From NCBI GenBank assembly GCA_001602925.1, contig LUZT01000008.1, positions 29,209-93,208 on the forward strand: a stretch of 64,000 nt of DNA. The letters are read 5' to 3'. This DNA is from Chlorobiales bacterium Clorobi_01 (GTDB taxonomy: Bacteria; Bacteroidota; Chlorobiia; Chlorobiales; Chlorobiaceae). The translations under genes were made by a program, and so were the position numbers. The notes below the pieces were generated by a model. That model was not told the DNA's origin and searched no databases. It was given only the letters and a program-made list of their open reading frames with translations. Of this stretch, positions 54,626-64,000 are shown piece by piece. Each line of letters starts with the position of its first letter. Within the stretch, counting starts at the first letter, position 1.

Positions 54626-57286
54626 ATGCAGGAAGCCTCTCATACCCAACCCATCGAAGAGCTTTTCGATCAGCTTGGCGCTTCCCGTAGTGGCCTCTCG
54701 GAAGAAGAGGCCGCTGCGCGTCTGGAACGCTACGGCCCCAATCGCCTCGAAACCGCGCCATCCGCCAGCCCATGGCAGCTGCTCGCCGAGCAGTTCAAGA
54801 ACGTCCTCATCATCACCCTGCTGATCGCCACGGTGCTCTCGGCCTTTCTCGGTCACGGCATCGAAGCGGTCGCCATTATGGTGATCGTGCTCTTTGCCGT
54901 GCTTCTCGGCTTCGTTCAGGAGTACCGGGCCGAGAAGGCGATCGAGGCGCTGCGGCAGATGGCCGCTCCGGCTTCACGGGTGATTCGCGATGGCCGTGAA
55001 CAGATGGTTCCGGCCATTGAGCTGGTGCCGGGCGACCTCATTGCAGTTGCTGCCGGAGACCGCATTCCGGCGGACGCGCGTCTCGTCGAAGCGGTCAGCC
55101 TGCGCATGGACGAGGCGGCCTTGACCGGCGAATCGCTGCCATCCGAAAAAGATTCTGCCGTCACATTGCCGCCGGAGACCGCCATCGGCGACCGGCGCAA
55201 CATGCTTTTTGCGGGCACCTCGGCGGTGCACGGGCGAGGTCTTGCCCTTGTGGTCGCCACTGCAATGCAGACCGAATTCGGGCGTATTGCCGGAATGTTG
55301 CAGCGCGTCGAAACCGAAAAAACCCCGCTCCAGAAAAACCTCGACAAGGTGGGTGCTTCGCTCGCCCGCGCTGCGCTCGTGATCGTGGCGGTGATCGTGG
55401 CGCTCGGCATCGTGCGCGGCCAGCCCTTCATCGACATTCTCATCTTCGGCATCGCGCTCGCTGTGGCGGTGGTGCCGGAGGCGCTTCCGGCGGTGGTCAC
55501 CATTTCGCTTGCTCTTGGCGTGCAGCGCATGGTCAAGCGCAACGCGCTCATGCGCCGCCTGCCCGCCGTCGAAACGCTCGGCAGCACCACGGTTATCTGC
55601 TCCGACAAGACCGGAACCCTGACCCGCGACGAAATGACCGTCCGCCGCCTCTACGCCGCCGGAGTCGATGTCAGCGTGGCTGGTTCTGGCTATCGTCCCG
55701 AAGGCGAGATGACGATTGATGGCGCTTCCGGTGAGTTGCCACCATCGGTGCGGGAGTTGCTGCAAGCCGGAGTGCTCTGCAATGACGCGGCGCTCGGCAA
55801 GTCGCCGGAGGGGGAGTGGACGATTTCCGGTGATCCTACCGAGGCGGCCCTCGTCGTCGCGGCGCGGAAGGCGGGACTCGACGAGCGCGATTTGCGGCAG
55901 CAATTTCCGAGAATCGACGAGCAGCCATTCTCCTCCGAAACGAAGCGGATGGCGACAGTTCATCGCGCGGAGGCAGCTACCTTCACCATCGTCAAGGGGG
56001 CGCCGGAGGTGATTCTGTCTGCCTGTTCGCAATCTCTCGATAGCACCGGAAAATCCGAAGTGCTCGGCGATTCCGCGCGTCGGGACATTCTCGCAAAGGT
56101 CGAGTCGATGGGTTATGATGCCCTCCGGGTCATTGCCATTGCCCGCAAAGAGAGTGTGGGCGCTGCGGAGGCATCGAACGGCCTCACCTTTCTCGGTCTG
56201 GCCGGAATGATCGATCCGCCGCGCGATGAGGCAAAAACGGCCGTGGGGCGCTGCGTCGCCGCGGGCATCCGGCCCGTCATGATTACCGGCGACCATCCGG
56301 TTACGGCCAAAGCTGTGGCGCGTGAACTCGGCATCCTTCGTCAGGGGCGCGTCCTCACAGGCGTCAAGATTGAGGCGATGGATGAACGGACGCTTGGCGA
56401 AGTGGTTGGAAGCGTCGAGGTGTTCGCGCGGGTTTCGCCGGAGCACAAGCTGCGCATCGTCGAGGCGCTTCAGAAAAAGGGCGAGGTTGTGGCCATGACC
56501 GGCGACGGCGTCAACGACGCTCCGGCGCTGAAAAAGGCGGACATCGGCATTTCGATGGGCATCTCCGGCACCGAGGTGTCGCGCGAGGCGTCGGCCATGA
56601 CGCTGCTCGACGACAATTTCAGCACCATCGTGGCGGCCATCGAGGAGGGGCGCGGCATCTACGACAACATCAAGAAATATCTCACCTACCTGCTCTCGTC
56701 CAACATTGGCGAACTCGGCCTCATGGCCGGAGCGACGCTGCTGGGTATTCCGCTGCCGCTCACGGCGGTGCAGATTCTCTATGTGAACCTCGCCACCGAC
56801 GGTCTTCCGGCACTTGCCCTCGCCGTCGATCCCGCCGAACCGGGCATTATGAACCGTCCGCCGAACGACCGGAAGCAGGGTATCTTTACCCGTCCGATTA
56901 TGGCCCTGATGCTTGCCGGCGGACTCTGGTCTACGCTGGTCAACCTGGTGCTTTTCGAATGGGCGCGTCACTCCGGTCGATCCCTCGCGGAGGCGATGAC
57001 CATGACCTTCGTCTCCCTCGTGCTCATCCAGTTTTTCAAGGCGTATAACTTCCGTTCGGAGCGGGAGCACGTTTTCAAAAACACCTTTACGAACCGCTGG
57101 CTGAACCTCGCAATCATCTGGGAGCTGGTCATGCTCGCGGCGATCATCTACGTGCCTGTGCTGACGGTGCCGTTTGGTACCTTTGCGATGCCACCGCATG
57201 ACTGGCTGATCGTGATATGCGGAGCGCTGACCATAGTGCCGGTCATTGAAGGGGTTAAGTGGCTGATCAGAAGTGGCAGACTTTGA
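54626..57286 (+). CDS. Cation-transporting P-type ATPase (P2, Ca-type)
   Basis: An 886-residue pump. An N-terminal cation-ATPase segment is followed by the actuator loop TGES (167-170), the membrane motif PEALP, the phosphorylation site Asp327 in SDKTGTLT, and the hinge TGDGVND (625-631); about ten helices are present. The order and length match P2 calcium or magnesium-type pumps (SERCA/PMA1-like bacterial forms). Metal-site residues were not verified, so the ion is uncertain. The gene is followed by the amino-acid permease with its start 95 bases downstream. Confidence 0.9.
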   Translation: MQEASHTQPIEELFDQLGASRSGLSEEEAAARLERYGPNRLETAPSASPWQLLAEQFKNVLIITLLIATVLSAFLGHGIEAVAIMVIVLFAVLLGFVQEYRAEKAIEALRQMAAPASRVIRDGREQMVPAIELVPGDLIAVAAGDRIPADARLVEAVSLRMDEAALTGESLPSEKDSAVTLPPETAIGDRRNMLFAGTSAVHGRGLALVVATAMQTEFGRIAGMLQRVETEKTPLQKNLDKVGASLARAALVIVAVIVALGIVRGQPFIDILIFGIALAVAVVPEALPAVVTISLALGVQRMVKRNALMRRLPAVETLGSTTVICSDKTGTLTRDEMTVRRLYAAGVDVSVAGSGYRPEGEMTIDGASGELPPSVRELLQAGVLCNDAALGKSPEGEWTISGDPTEAALVVAARKAGLDERDLRQQFPRIDEQPFSSETKRMATVHRAEAATFTIVKGAPEVILSACSQSLDSTGKSEVLGDSARRDILAKVESMGYDALRVIAIARKESVGAAEASNGLTFLGLAGMIDPPRDEAKTAVGRCVAAGIRPVMITGDHPVTAKAVARELGILRQGRVLTGVKIEAMDERTLGEVVGSVEVFARVSPEHKLRIVEALQKKGEVVAMTGDGVNDAPALKKADIGISMGISGTEVSREASAMTLLDDNFSTIVAAIEEGRGIYDNIKKYLTYLLSSNIGELGLMAGATLLGIPLPLTAVQILYVNLATDGLPALALAVDPAEPGIMNRPPNDRKQGIFTRPIMALMLAGGLWSTLVNLVLFEWARHSGRSLAEAMTMTFVSLVLIQFFKAYNFRSEREHVFKNTFTNRWLNLAIIWELVMLAAIIYVPVLTVPFGTFAMPPHDWLIVICGALTIVPVIEGVKWLIRSGRL

Positions 57287-57381
57287 GGGAAAAGCTGGAA
57301 AAATCTCTGTATATTCAAAAGTTTTTACCTTTTCCGCCTTGCCCTTCTGGGTGCTTTTTTTCAACCAAAAGCACATTGCCT

Positions 57382-58869
57382 GTGAAAAACAGCTTCAGAA
57401 AAAAGCCGCTTTCGTTGCTGCTCGACGAGATGAAGAGCGAGCACCGGCTCAACCGTGTTCTCGGCCCTTTGGCGCTGACCAGCCTTGGGGTTGGCGCGAT
57501 CATTGGTACCGGTATTTTCGTACTCATCGGTGTAGCCGCGCACGACAAGGCGGGCCCCGCTGTGACGCTCTCCTTTGCCCTTGCCGGGCTGGCCTGCGTC
57601 TTCGCGGCGCTCTGCTACGCCGAATTCGCCTCGATGGCCCCGGTCGCCGGTTCCGCCTATACCTACGCTTACGCCACGCTCGGCGAACTGTTCGCCTGGA
57701 TCATCGGCTGGGATCTCATCCTCGAATATGGAATCGCCTCAGCCTCGGTTGCTCATGGCTGGTCACACTACTTCCAGGATTTTATAGGAATTTTCGGAGT
57801 AAAACTACCTTTTGTTTTCACCAAAGCGCCTATCGATTTCGACTCAGCAACCGGCGTTATGAGCATGACCGGAACCTGGTTCGATCTTCCGGTGGTTGCC
57901 ATCGCCTTTATTGTAACAGTGGTGCTCGTCAAAGGAATCAAGGAGAGCGCGGGGTTCAATGCAGGCATGGTAATCGTGAAAGTCGCCGTCGTGTTGCTGG
58001 TCATTGTGCTCGGCGCGATGTATGTGAAGCCTGAAAATTGGCAACCCTTTGCGCCTTTCGGCTATTCCGGCCTCAGTCTTTTCGGTCACACAGTCATCGG
58101 CGGCAACAGCACCGAGGGCGCGCCTGTTGGCGTGCTTGCTGGAGCGGCAATGATTTTTTACGCCTACATCGGTTTCGATTCGATTTCGACTCACGCCGAA
58201 GAGGCCCGAGAACCGAACCGGAACGTGCCGATCGCCATCATCGGTTCGCTGCTCATTTGCACGGTACTCTACATCGCGGTGGCGGCGGTCATCACCGGCA
58301 TGGTGCCCTACAATCAGCTCAATATCGACGCGCCGGTCTCCAACGCCTTCAAGCAGGTCGGCCTCGGATGGGCGCAATTCGTCATCTCGCTCGGCGCGAT
58401 GACTGGAATTACCTCGGTGCTGCTCGTTCTGATGTTGAGTCAGCCGCGAATCTTTCTGGCGATGGCACGTGACGGACTGCTTCCGAAATCATTTTTCGGC
58501 GCAGTCCATGAAAAGTTCAAGACCCCTTGGAAATCGACCATTATGACCGGCATTTTCGTGGCCTTTTTCGGTGCAGTTTTGCCGCTTCGTCTTCTCGCTG
58601 AGCTGGTCAACATCGGCACGCTCTTTGCCTTCGTAATTGTCTGCGCGGCGGTGCTCATCATGCGCCGTACCAATCCCGATGCTGAACGCCCATTCAGAGC
58701 GCCGCTGGTGCCTTTCGTGCCCATTGCCGGCATTCTGACCTGCCTTCTGCTCATGTTCTCGCTGCCTGCCGAGAACTGGTGGCGGCTCATCGTCTGGCTG
58801 GTGATAGGTTTCTGCATCTACTTCTTCTACGGACGCCACCACAGCGTTCTGAACCGGCATCACGACTGA
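57382..58869 (+). CDS. APC-family amino-acid permease
   Basis: A protein of 495 residues from the GTG at 57382, chosen because it yields the usual N-terminus (KNSFRKKPLSLLLDEMKSE then HRLNRVLGPLALTSLGVGAI). The in-frame open region before it overlaps the ATPase stop and looks non-coding. Helix 1 has IGTGIFVLIG, the conserved substrate-gate motif; helix 6 region FYAYIGFDSISTHAEEARE is typical of cationic-amino-acid transporters of the YfnA/CAT group. About 12-14 helices. Substrate unassigned. Confidence 0.88.
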   Translation: MKNSFRKKPLSLLLDEMKSEHRLNRVLGPLALTSLGVGAIIGTGIFVLIGVAAHDKAGPAVTLSFALAGLACVFAALCYAEFASMAPVAGSAYTYAYATLGELFAWIIGWDLILEYGIASASVAHGWSHYFQDFIGIFGVKLPFVFTKAPIDFDSATGVMSMTGTWFDLPVVAIAFIVTVVLVKGIKESAGFNAGMVIVKVAVVLLVIVLGAMYVKPENWQPFAPFGYSGLSLFGHTVIGGNSTEGAPVGVLAGAAMIFYAYIGFDSISTHAEEAREPNRNVPIAIIGSLLICTVLYIAVAAVITGMVPYNQLNIDAPVSNAFKQVGLGWAQFVISLGAMTGITSVLLVLMLSQPRIFLAMARDGLLPKSFFGAVHEKFKTPWKSTIMTGIFVAFFGAVLPLRLLAELVNIGTLFAFVIVCAAVLIMRRTNPDAERPFRAPLVPFVPIAGILTCLLLMFSLPAENWWRLIVWLVIGFCIYFFYGRHHSVLNRHHD

Positions 58870-59060
58870 ACATTCAGGTGGTTATCAGGAACGTTTCCAT
58901 TATTTGGAAGCCTCCTGAACCGGCTGTCTGGATGGCTTGTCAAACGTATGCATGTTTTTTACCGCCTTTTTAGGCCACCGTCATGACTTTGCGTATATTA
59001 GCACACTGATTTTTGCAGTATCAGGAAAACTCAAACCCTATTCACCTGGAGGAAAAAGAT

Positions 59061-59297
59061 ATGCAGACCATTTATGCCGATGGTATCGCCAACATGATTC
59101 TCGTTGACGGCGTCGTTCGTTTTGATCTTGTCAACGTCACCTCTGTCGAGAAAGACAAGGAGCCCAACGTTCGTTCAAACGCAACGGTTGCCCTTTCGCT
59201 GCCCGCAGTGATCCGCATTCAGGACCAGCTCACCAAGATGATCGACAAAATGGTTGAGGATGGCATTCTCACCAAGAACAATCCTGCGGCCAACTAA
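59061..59297 (+). CDS. Small conserved protein of unknown function
   Basis: A protein of 78 residues from the ATG at 59061, with Shine-Dalgarno GGAGG at 59048-59052. It reads MQTIYADGIANMILVDGVVR, then FDLVNV and a helical part IQDQLTKMIDKMVEDG. No named domain is recognised. It is acidic, cytoplasmic and well codon-biased, and the excellent ribosome-binding site suggests strong expression. It stands alone between the permease and the second ATPase. Confidence 0.7.
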   Translation: MQTIYADGIANMILVDGVVRFDLVNVTSVEKDKEPNVRSNATVALSLPAVIRIQDQLTKMIDKMVEDGILTKNNPAAN

Positions 59298-59516
59298 GAC
59301 CTGTCAGGGGAAATTTATAAAGGATATAAAGGGCATGGGAGAAGGGGCACAAGCACCTTTTTTCGCCCTTTATCTTCTTTTTCTGCTTTTGAGTATCATT
59401 TTTCCTTCGCCCTCCTCACTTACCTTTTTTCATCGCTCTTTTTCGCCTACTCAACCTCGCCAGTTCTCTTTTCTGTCATTATCTTTCCGTTAGCTTTCTA
59501 ATCGCAAAGCAGAGGT

Positions 59517-62069
59517 ATGGATGCGGAACTGAACGGAATGCCTTCCGGCCTTTCGGCTGTCGAGGTCAGGGAACGCCTTGACCGGGACGGGTGGAACGAG
59601 CTGCCCTCGTCGAAAAAGCGCTCATGGGTCGCCATGCTGATTGATGTGGTTCGTGAACCCATGTTTCTCATGCTGATTGCCTGCGGCCTGATCTACCTTC
59701 TGCTCGGCAGCATGGAGGATGCTCTCATGCTGCTGGGATTCGTGGTGGTCATGATTTTCATCGCCGTTGTACAGGAGAACCGGACAGAGCGCGCGCTCGA
59801 AACGTTGCGTGACCTGACCAGCCCGAGAGCGCTGGTGATCCGTGAGGGTCGCCAACAGCGCATTGCCGGGCGGGAGGTGGTGCGGGATGACATCATTCTG
59901 CTTGCTGAAGGTGATCGCGTGCCGGCCGATGCCGTCCTGCTTTTTTCGAGCGGTCTCAGCACCGACGAATCGCTGTTGACGGGAGAGTCTTTCGCTGTCA
60001 GCAAAAGGTCGCGCCAGGATGATGCCGGGCCGGTGCCTCAAGGTGACGAGGCGGAGCGCTCATCCGTCTATTCCGGCACGCTGGTGGTCAAAGGGCGGGG
60101 CATGGCGCGCGTGCTTGAGACGGGTTTGCGTACCCGGATCGGCATGATCGGTGCAGCTCTTCACGGGCTGGAGCCCGAAGAGGGGCTACTCCAGAAGCAG
60201 ATGCGCCGTATCGTGCAGACGATCAGTATCTACAGCGTCGTGCTCTGCGTGATCGTCGCGGTCGCCTACAGCCTGACGAGGCACGACTGGCTCAACGGTC
60301 TTCTCGCCGGTCTGACGCTGGCCATGGCTACGCTGCCGGAAGAGTTTCCAATGGTTCTGCTCATCTTTCTGGCCATCGGTGCATGGCGGATTTCGCGCCA
60401 CAACGTGCTGACCCGGCGCCTCACAGCCATCGAAACCCTTGGCGCGGCGACGGTGCTTTGCGTGGACAAAACCGGTACCCTGACCGAAAACCGGATGAGC
60501 GTCAGGAAAATCCATGCCGGTGGTGGTTTCTATGACCTCGACGGCCATGAGGCGGGTTTGCCCGAAGCGGTGCATGAAACGGTTGAATACAGCATTCTCG
60601 CCAGTCCGCCCGATCCCTTCGATCCGATGGAGAAAGCGATGCGTGAACTCGGCGAGCGAGCGCTTGCCAATACGGAACATCTGCATCGTGACTGGGAGCT
60701 GCTGAAAGAGTACCAGTTGTCGGAGCATCTGCTCGCCATGTCGCACGTGTGGCGATCGAAAACCGGCAACCAGATGGTTATCGCGGCCAAGGGTGCGCCA
60801 GAGGCGATTTTCGATCTCTGTCATTTTGACTCCGGACGGCTCGCGTCGCTTCAGGCGGCGGTCGAACAGCTCGCTTCGGATGGCATGAGGGTGATCGGCG
60901 TGGCAAAGGCGCTGTTCGGCAAGAGTCCTCTGCCGGAAGAGCAGCACGATTACGATTTTACCTTCGTCGGTCTGCTCGGTCTCGAAGATCCAGTCAGAGA
61001 GGGTGTGCCCGAGGCTTTGCAGGAGTGCCGGGATGCCGGGATGCGCATGATCATGATTACCGGCGACTACCCGGCCACGGCGCGCCGCATTGGTGAGCAG
61101 ATCGGTCTGCCGGAGACGGAGCAACTTATCAGCGGAACGGAACTCGAAGGCATGGATGAGCGTCAGCTCGATGAGCGGATCGCCTCGACATCGATCTTCG
61201 CCCGGGTGCAGCCGGGCCAGAAGCTGCGCATCGTGCAGGCGCTGAAAAAGCGCAACGAGGTGGTGGCGATGACCGGTGACGGCGTCAACGACGCTCCTGC
61301 GCTCAAGGCGGCGCATATCGGCATCGCGATGGGCGCGCGCGGCACTGACGTGGCGCGTGAGGCCGCCTCGCTGGTGCTGGTGGATGACCACTTCGATTCG
61401 ATCGTCCAGGCGGTCAGGATGGGCCGCCGCATTTACGACAATTTGCAGAAAGCGATGGCTTTCATTCTCTCGGTACATCTGCCGATTGCCGGTATGTCCC
61501 TGATTCCAGCGCTTCTGGACTGGCCGCTAGCGCTGTTGCCGGCGCACATCCTTTTCCTGGAACTGATCATCGACCCGTCGTGCAGCATCGTTTTCGAGAT
61601 GGAGCGCGAAGAGGCGGGAGTTATGAAACGGCCGCCACGCAGGCTTGACGAAGCGCTTCTTGGCCGGAAGGTGCTTGTCCGCTCGCTGGTGCAGGGGATT
61701 TCGATTTTTCTGGCCGTGCTGACCGTCTACGCCCTGATGACGCTGAACGGCTATGGCGAGGGTGAATCGCGGATGATCGCGTTCACCGGTATCGTGATCG
61801 GCAACCTCGGTCTCATCTTTTCCAACCGCTCCTGGAACGAAAGCATGTTCCGGTCGATGAAGACCCCCAACAAGGCGCTCTGGTGGGTCACCGGCGGGAC
61901 GCTGTTCTTTCTGTGTATCGTGATCGGTGTACCCTTTGTGCGCGAACTTTTCAGGTTTTCAGCGCCGCAATGGCAGCAGTTGCCCCCTGCGCTGTTCCTG
62001 TCCATGATCTGCTTCATTTTGCCCGACATTGTGAAGCGTCCTCTTTTTCGTGCTTTTTTTCAGGGATAG
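59517..62069 (+). CDS. Second P-type cation ATPase (PEEFP type)
   Basis: An 850-residue P-type ATPase, not a close copy of the first. The actuator loop TGES is at 155-158, the membrane motif is PEEFP (274-278), phosphorylation Asp317 is in VDKTGTLT, and the hinge TGDGVND is present. The C-terminal helices are full. The PEEFP variant (where Ca pumps have PEGLP/PEALP) places it in a different subgroup whose ion is unknown to me. Four AT-rich pyrimidine stretches fill the 219 bases upstream. The start ATG follows AGAGG closely. Confidence 0.88.
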   Translation: MDAELNGMPSGLSAVEVRERLDRDGWNELPSSKKRSWVAMLIDVVREPMFLMLIACGLIYLLLGSMEDALMLLGFVVVMIFIAVVQENRTERALETLRDLTSPRALVIREGRQQRIAGREVVRDDIILLAEGDRVPADAVLLFSSGLSTDESLLTGESFAVSKRSRQDDAGPVPQGDEAERSSVYSGTLVVKGRGMARVLETGLRTRIGMIGAALHGLEPEEGLLQKQMRRIVQTISIYSVVLCVIVAVAYSLTRHDWLNGLLAGLTLAMATLPEEFPMVLLIFLAIGAWRISRHNVLTRRLTAIETLGAATVLCVDKTGTLTENRMSVRKIHAGGGFYDLDGHEAGLPEAVHETVEYSILASPPDPFDPMEKAMRELGERALANTEHLHRDWELLKEYQLSEHLLAMSHVWRSKTGNQMVIAAKGAPEAIFDLCHFDSGRLASLQAAVEQLASDGMRVIGVAKALFGKSPLPEEQHDYDFTFVGLLGLEDPVREGVPEALQECRDAGMRMIMITGDYPATARRIGEQIGLPETEQLISGTELEGMDERQLDERIASTSIFARVQPGQKLRIVQALKKRNEVVAMTGDGVNDAPALKAAHIGIAMGARGTDVAREAASLVLVDDHFDSIVQAVRMGRRIYDNLQKAMAFILSVHLPIAGMSLIPALLDWPLALLPAHILFLELIIDPSCSIVFEMEREEAGVMKRPPRRLDEALLGRKVLVRSLVQGISIFLAVLTVYALMTLNGYGEGESRMIAFTGIVIGNLGLIFSNRSWNESMFRSMKTPNKALWWVTGGTLFFLCIVIGVPFVRELFRFSAPQWQQLPPALFLSMICFILPDIVKRPLFRAFFQG

Positions 62070-62140
62070 CGCCATGTCGCCTATATTTCAACCTCTTGAC
62101 AAGAGCACTGACTGAAACAAGCCTCTCAGATCATTCATTT

Positions 62141-63733
62141 ATGACCGAACCGATTTTTCCCAGTCCTTTCGATGAGCGGATGCAGCTTGCCACTGTCGCT
62201 TACTATGGCATCGGCGGCGAGGCCCGCTGGGTTATTCATCCCCGGAGTGTTGGGGAACTCGCCGAAGCGCTTGACCGCTGCCGTCAGCTCGCGCTACCGG
62301 TCATCATCGCTGGAAAGGGGAGTAACATGCTCTTTTCGGATGAGGAATTTCCCGGTGCGGTCATCGTCCTTGACCTGATGAATCGCATGTTTCGGGTCTC
62401 CGGCGAGCTGTTTTTCTGCGAGGCCGGGGTCGAGAACACCGACGCGGCTATCGTGCTTCAGCAGTCTGGCCGAAGTGGCGGGGAGTGGCTTTACCGCCTG
62501 CCGGGAACCATCGGTGCGACGGTGCGCATGAACGGGCGCTGCTACGGACGCGAGATTTCCGCCGTGGCCAGAAGCGTCGTGACGGTCGGGCTGGATGGCG
62601 CGGTTCGCTGGCGTCGTGCTGACGAGGTGTTCCTCGGCTACAAGGAGACCCGCCTGATGCAAAGTCCGGAGATCGTGGTCGGCGCGATGCTCGAATTTGC
62701 TGAGCACGATGAGCCCGAAGCTATCGGCAAGCGGATGCAGGAGTACGGCGACGACCGCGACGCGAAGCACCAGTTCGATTTTCCAAGCTGCGGCTCCACG
62801 TTCAAGAACAGCTACGATGCGGGCCGCCCGAGCGGGCAGATTTTCGACGCTCTCGGCTTTCGGGGTCGCCGAGAAGGCGGGGCGCAGGTGAGCGACCACC
62901 ACGCCAACTTCATTTTCAACACTGGCGGGGCGAAGGCTGCCGATGTGCTGAATCTTTGTGCCGCCATGCGCACCGAAGCGCGCGAGAAGTTGGGTGCGGC
63001 GCTGGAGCTCGAACTCCAGTGTGCCGGACTGTTCCAAACAGCGCTGCTCGACGCCTGTGGCATCGCCTCGACGCCCGAGCCTTCGCGCCCCGGTTATGGC
63101 TGGACGGGCCTGTTGCGCTTCCCGGATGCTTGCGATGACGCCTTCCCGCGCGTCTTGCTGCAAGGTGAAGCGCTCGACTACTTCTGCCGCGATGCTGGGT
63201 TTCCGGCGGGGATCGCCGTTGAAGTCGAGCAGCTTATTCCGCTCGACGAGGCGCGAAAATCGCCGGAGCAGCCCTTCATCCGCTGGACGACGCGCGACGA
63301 ATCGGGCGCGGCTTTTGCGTTGCGCCCCGAAGCGGCATCAGAATCATTTGTGGATCGCTTATGGGAGCACAGCGTCTCGGAGCTGTTCATCGGTCACGGC
63401 GGAGAGAGCGGGCAGTACCTCGAATTCGAGGTGACGCCGGAAGGCCACTGGCTCGCCATCCGTTTCGACGCCCCACGCCAGCGAACCGCCGGGCACGAAA
63501 CCCCGTCGGCGGAACTCTGGCACGGCAAGGCAACGCCCTTCGCCAGCGAAAAAGGCTTCGGCATAGAGCTTTCATACGCCCTGCTGGAGCCGTTCATCCA
63601 CGACGATACGCTCCGATTGCAATGCGCCGTCAGTCTTGGAGATGGGCGGTACGGTTTATTTCCGTGGTGGCACGCCGAAGGAGAGCCGAATTTCCACCAG
63701 CCCGCGAGGTTTTGCGTGGTGAGGGGGGAGTGA
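62141..63733 (+). CDS. murB: UDP-N-acetylenolpyruvoylglucosamine reductase MurB with C-terminal extension
   Basis: A protein of 530 residues from the ATG at 62141. The N-terminal ~300 residues are MurB: VAYYGIGGEARWVIHP, AGKGSNMLFSD (FAD pyrophosphate loop), YRLPGTIGATVRMNGRCYG, FPSCGSTFKN with the catalytic Ser, and SDHHANFIFNTGGAKAADVL. It reduces the enolpyruvyl group to make UDP-MurNAc. About 210 more residues follow, with a beta-rich domain (ELFIGHGGESGQYLEFEVTP, GHWLAIRFDAP) that recalls DOMON/CBM9-like sugar-binding folds. Ordinary MurB has 300-350 residues. The frame is continuous, so this is not a frameshift artefact. Confidence 0.9.
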   Translation: MTEPIFPSPFDERMQLATVAYYGIGGEARWVIHPRSVGELAEALDRCRQLALPVIIAGKGSNMLFSDEEFPGAVIVLDLMNRMFRVSGELFFCEAGVENTDAAIVLQQSGRSGGEWLYRLPGTIGATVRMNGRCYGREISAVARSVVTVGLDGAVRWRRADEVFLGYKETRLMQSPEIVVGAMLEFAEHDEPEAIGKRMQEYGDDRDAKHQFDFPSCGSTFKNSYDAGRPSGQIFDALGFRGRREGGAQVSDHHANFIFNTGGAKAADVLNLCAAMRTEAREKLGAALELELQCAGLFQTALLDACGIASTPEPSRPGYGWTGLLRFPDACDDAFPRVLLQGEALDYFCRDAGFPAGIAVEVEQLIPLDEARKSPEQPFIRWTTRDESGAAFALRPEAASESFVDRLWEHSVSELFIGHGGESGQYLEFEVTPEGHWLAIRFDAPRQRTAGHETPSAELWHGKATPFASEKGFGIELSYALLEPFIHDDTLRLQCAVSLGDGRYGLFPWWHAEGEPNFHQPARFCVVRGE

Positions 63734-64000
63734 AGTAGGGAATATGGGTGATTAGTAAAAAAACACTGTTTATGGGGATAAATTTTTTTTGAATATTATA
63801 TGTGGATTTTGTAAATAAGAAGTAAGCCTTGCCGTAAGCTTATTTTTTCCCCCTTTTTAAACGGTATCTCGATTTTTATACATAAATTTTTTGGTCAAAG
63901 AGATACTTCTTATGTGTAGAGGATTTCAGTATTTTCTATAAACTATAGGAATATTTTTTGGTTAGATGTACTTGGCGTTTTACAAGGTATGCATGTAAGG
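63734..64000. other. AT-rich non-coding right end
   Basis: This stretch is far more AT-rich than the rest of the window, with several A/T runs, and has no credible reading frame. A weak TAAGC/GCTTA stem followed by T6 lies at 63823-63848 and could terminate murB. The remainder may be the promoter region of a gene beyond the edge or a fragment of acquired DNA. Confidence 0.5.

Noticed and set aside
63823..63848. TAAGC/GCTTA stem with a T-run as murB terminator
   Set aside because: The 5-bp stem is short and the region is generally AT-rich, so chance is likely; mentioned only in the right-end entry.
1..64000. tRNA genes, CRISPR arrays, transposases or an origin of replication
   Set aside because: No cloverleaf-like sequence, regularly spaced repeats, transposase-like protein or DnaA-box cluster was found by reading both strands.

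Overview
The window is typical of a green sulfur bacterium (Chlorobiaceae, most likely Chlorobaculum). This is inferred from high-GC coding sequence, gene content and protein style, not from a marker gene. There is no rRNA, tRNA, CRISPR array or complete insertion sequence that I can recognise.

Region 1 (1-14148, all minus strand) is most of an extracellular contractile injection system (eCIS, Afp/PVC-like). In transcription order it encodes a cap protein, an unknown conserved protein, one very large sheath, two tube proteins, a DUF5908 peptide, a LysM baseplate protein, a VgrG-like spike, a PAAR tip, a gp25-like wedge protein, a baseplate-J protein and the start of an Afp12-like protein cut by the left edge. 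The tape measure, AAA+ ATPase and any effectors would lie outside the window. Palindromic repeats interrupt the operon between the PAAR and gp25 genes.

Region 2 (14625-23392) holds a TrmH-type RNA methyltransferase, a tandem pair of calcineurin-like phosphoesterases, and a minus-strand run of polyphosphate kinase, a Cys-ladder repeat protein, a CYTH/CHAD-type protein and a ParA ATPase. This run may make and position polyphosphate.

Region 3 (23554-27574) is a TIR-NB-ARC-TPR immune-type gene. It sits beside a remnant of the 3' end of a phosphatase gene whose intact homologue lies on its other side, so it is probably an insertion. A SAM methyltransferase follows.

Region 4 (27830-38802) centres on phosphate. 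It contains a PlsC-like acyltransferase with a GNAT protein, an outer-membrane porin, two tandem PstS proteins, PstC, PstA, PstB, PhoU, a DUF3124 protein and a second, divergent PhoU-like protein. Strong hairpin terminators divide it into units.

Region 5 (38941-47650) has an RND efflux pair, a single-chain MmeI-like restriction-modification enzyme, and a HipBA toxin-antitoxin operon convergent with it.

Region 6 (48012-63733) is mostly envelope and transport. It contains DoxX-like and heme-copper-oxidase-like membrane proteins, an exported pentapeptide-repeat protein, a glycosyltransferase, an SDR, an orphan Nif11-type RiPP precursor candidate, an alpha/beta hydrolase, two P-type ATPases flanking an amino-acid permease and a small conserved protein, and MurB with a long C-terminal extension. 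The last 267 bases are AT-rich and non-coding.
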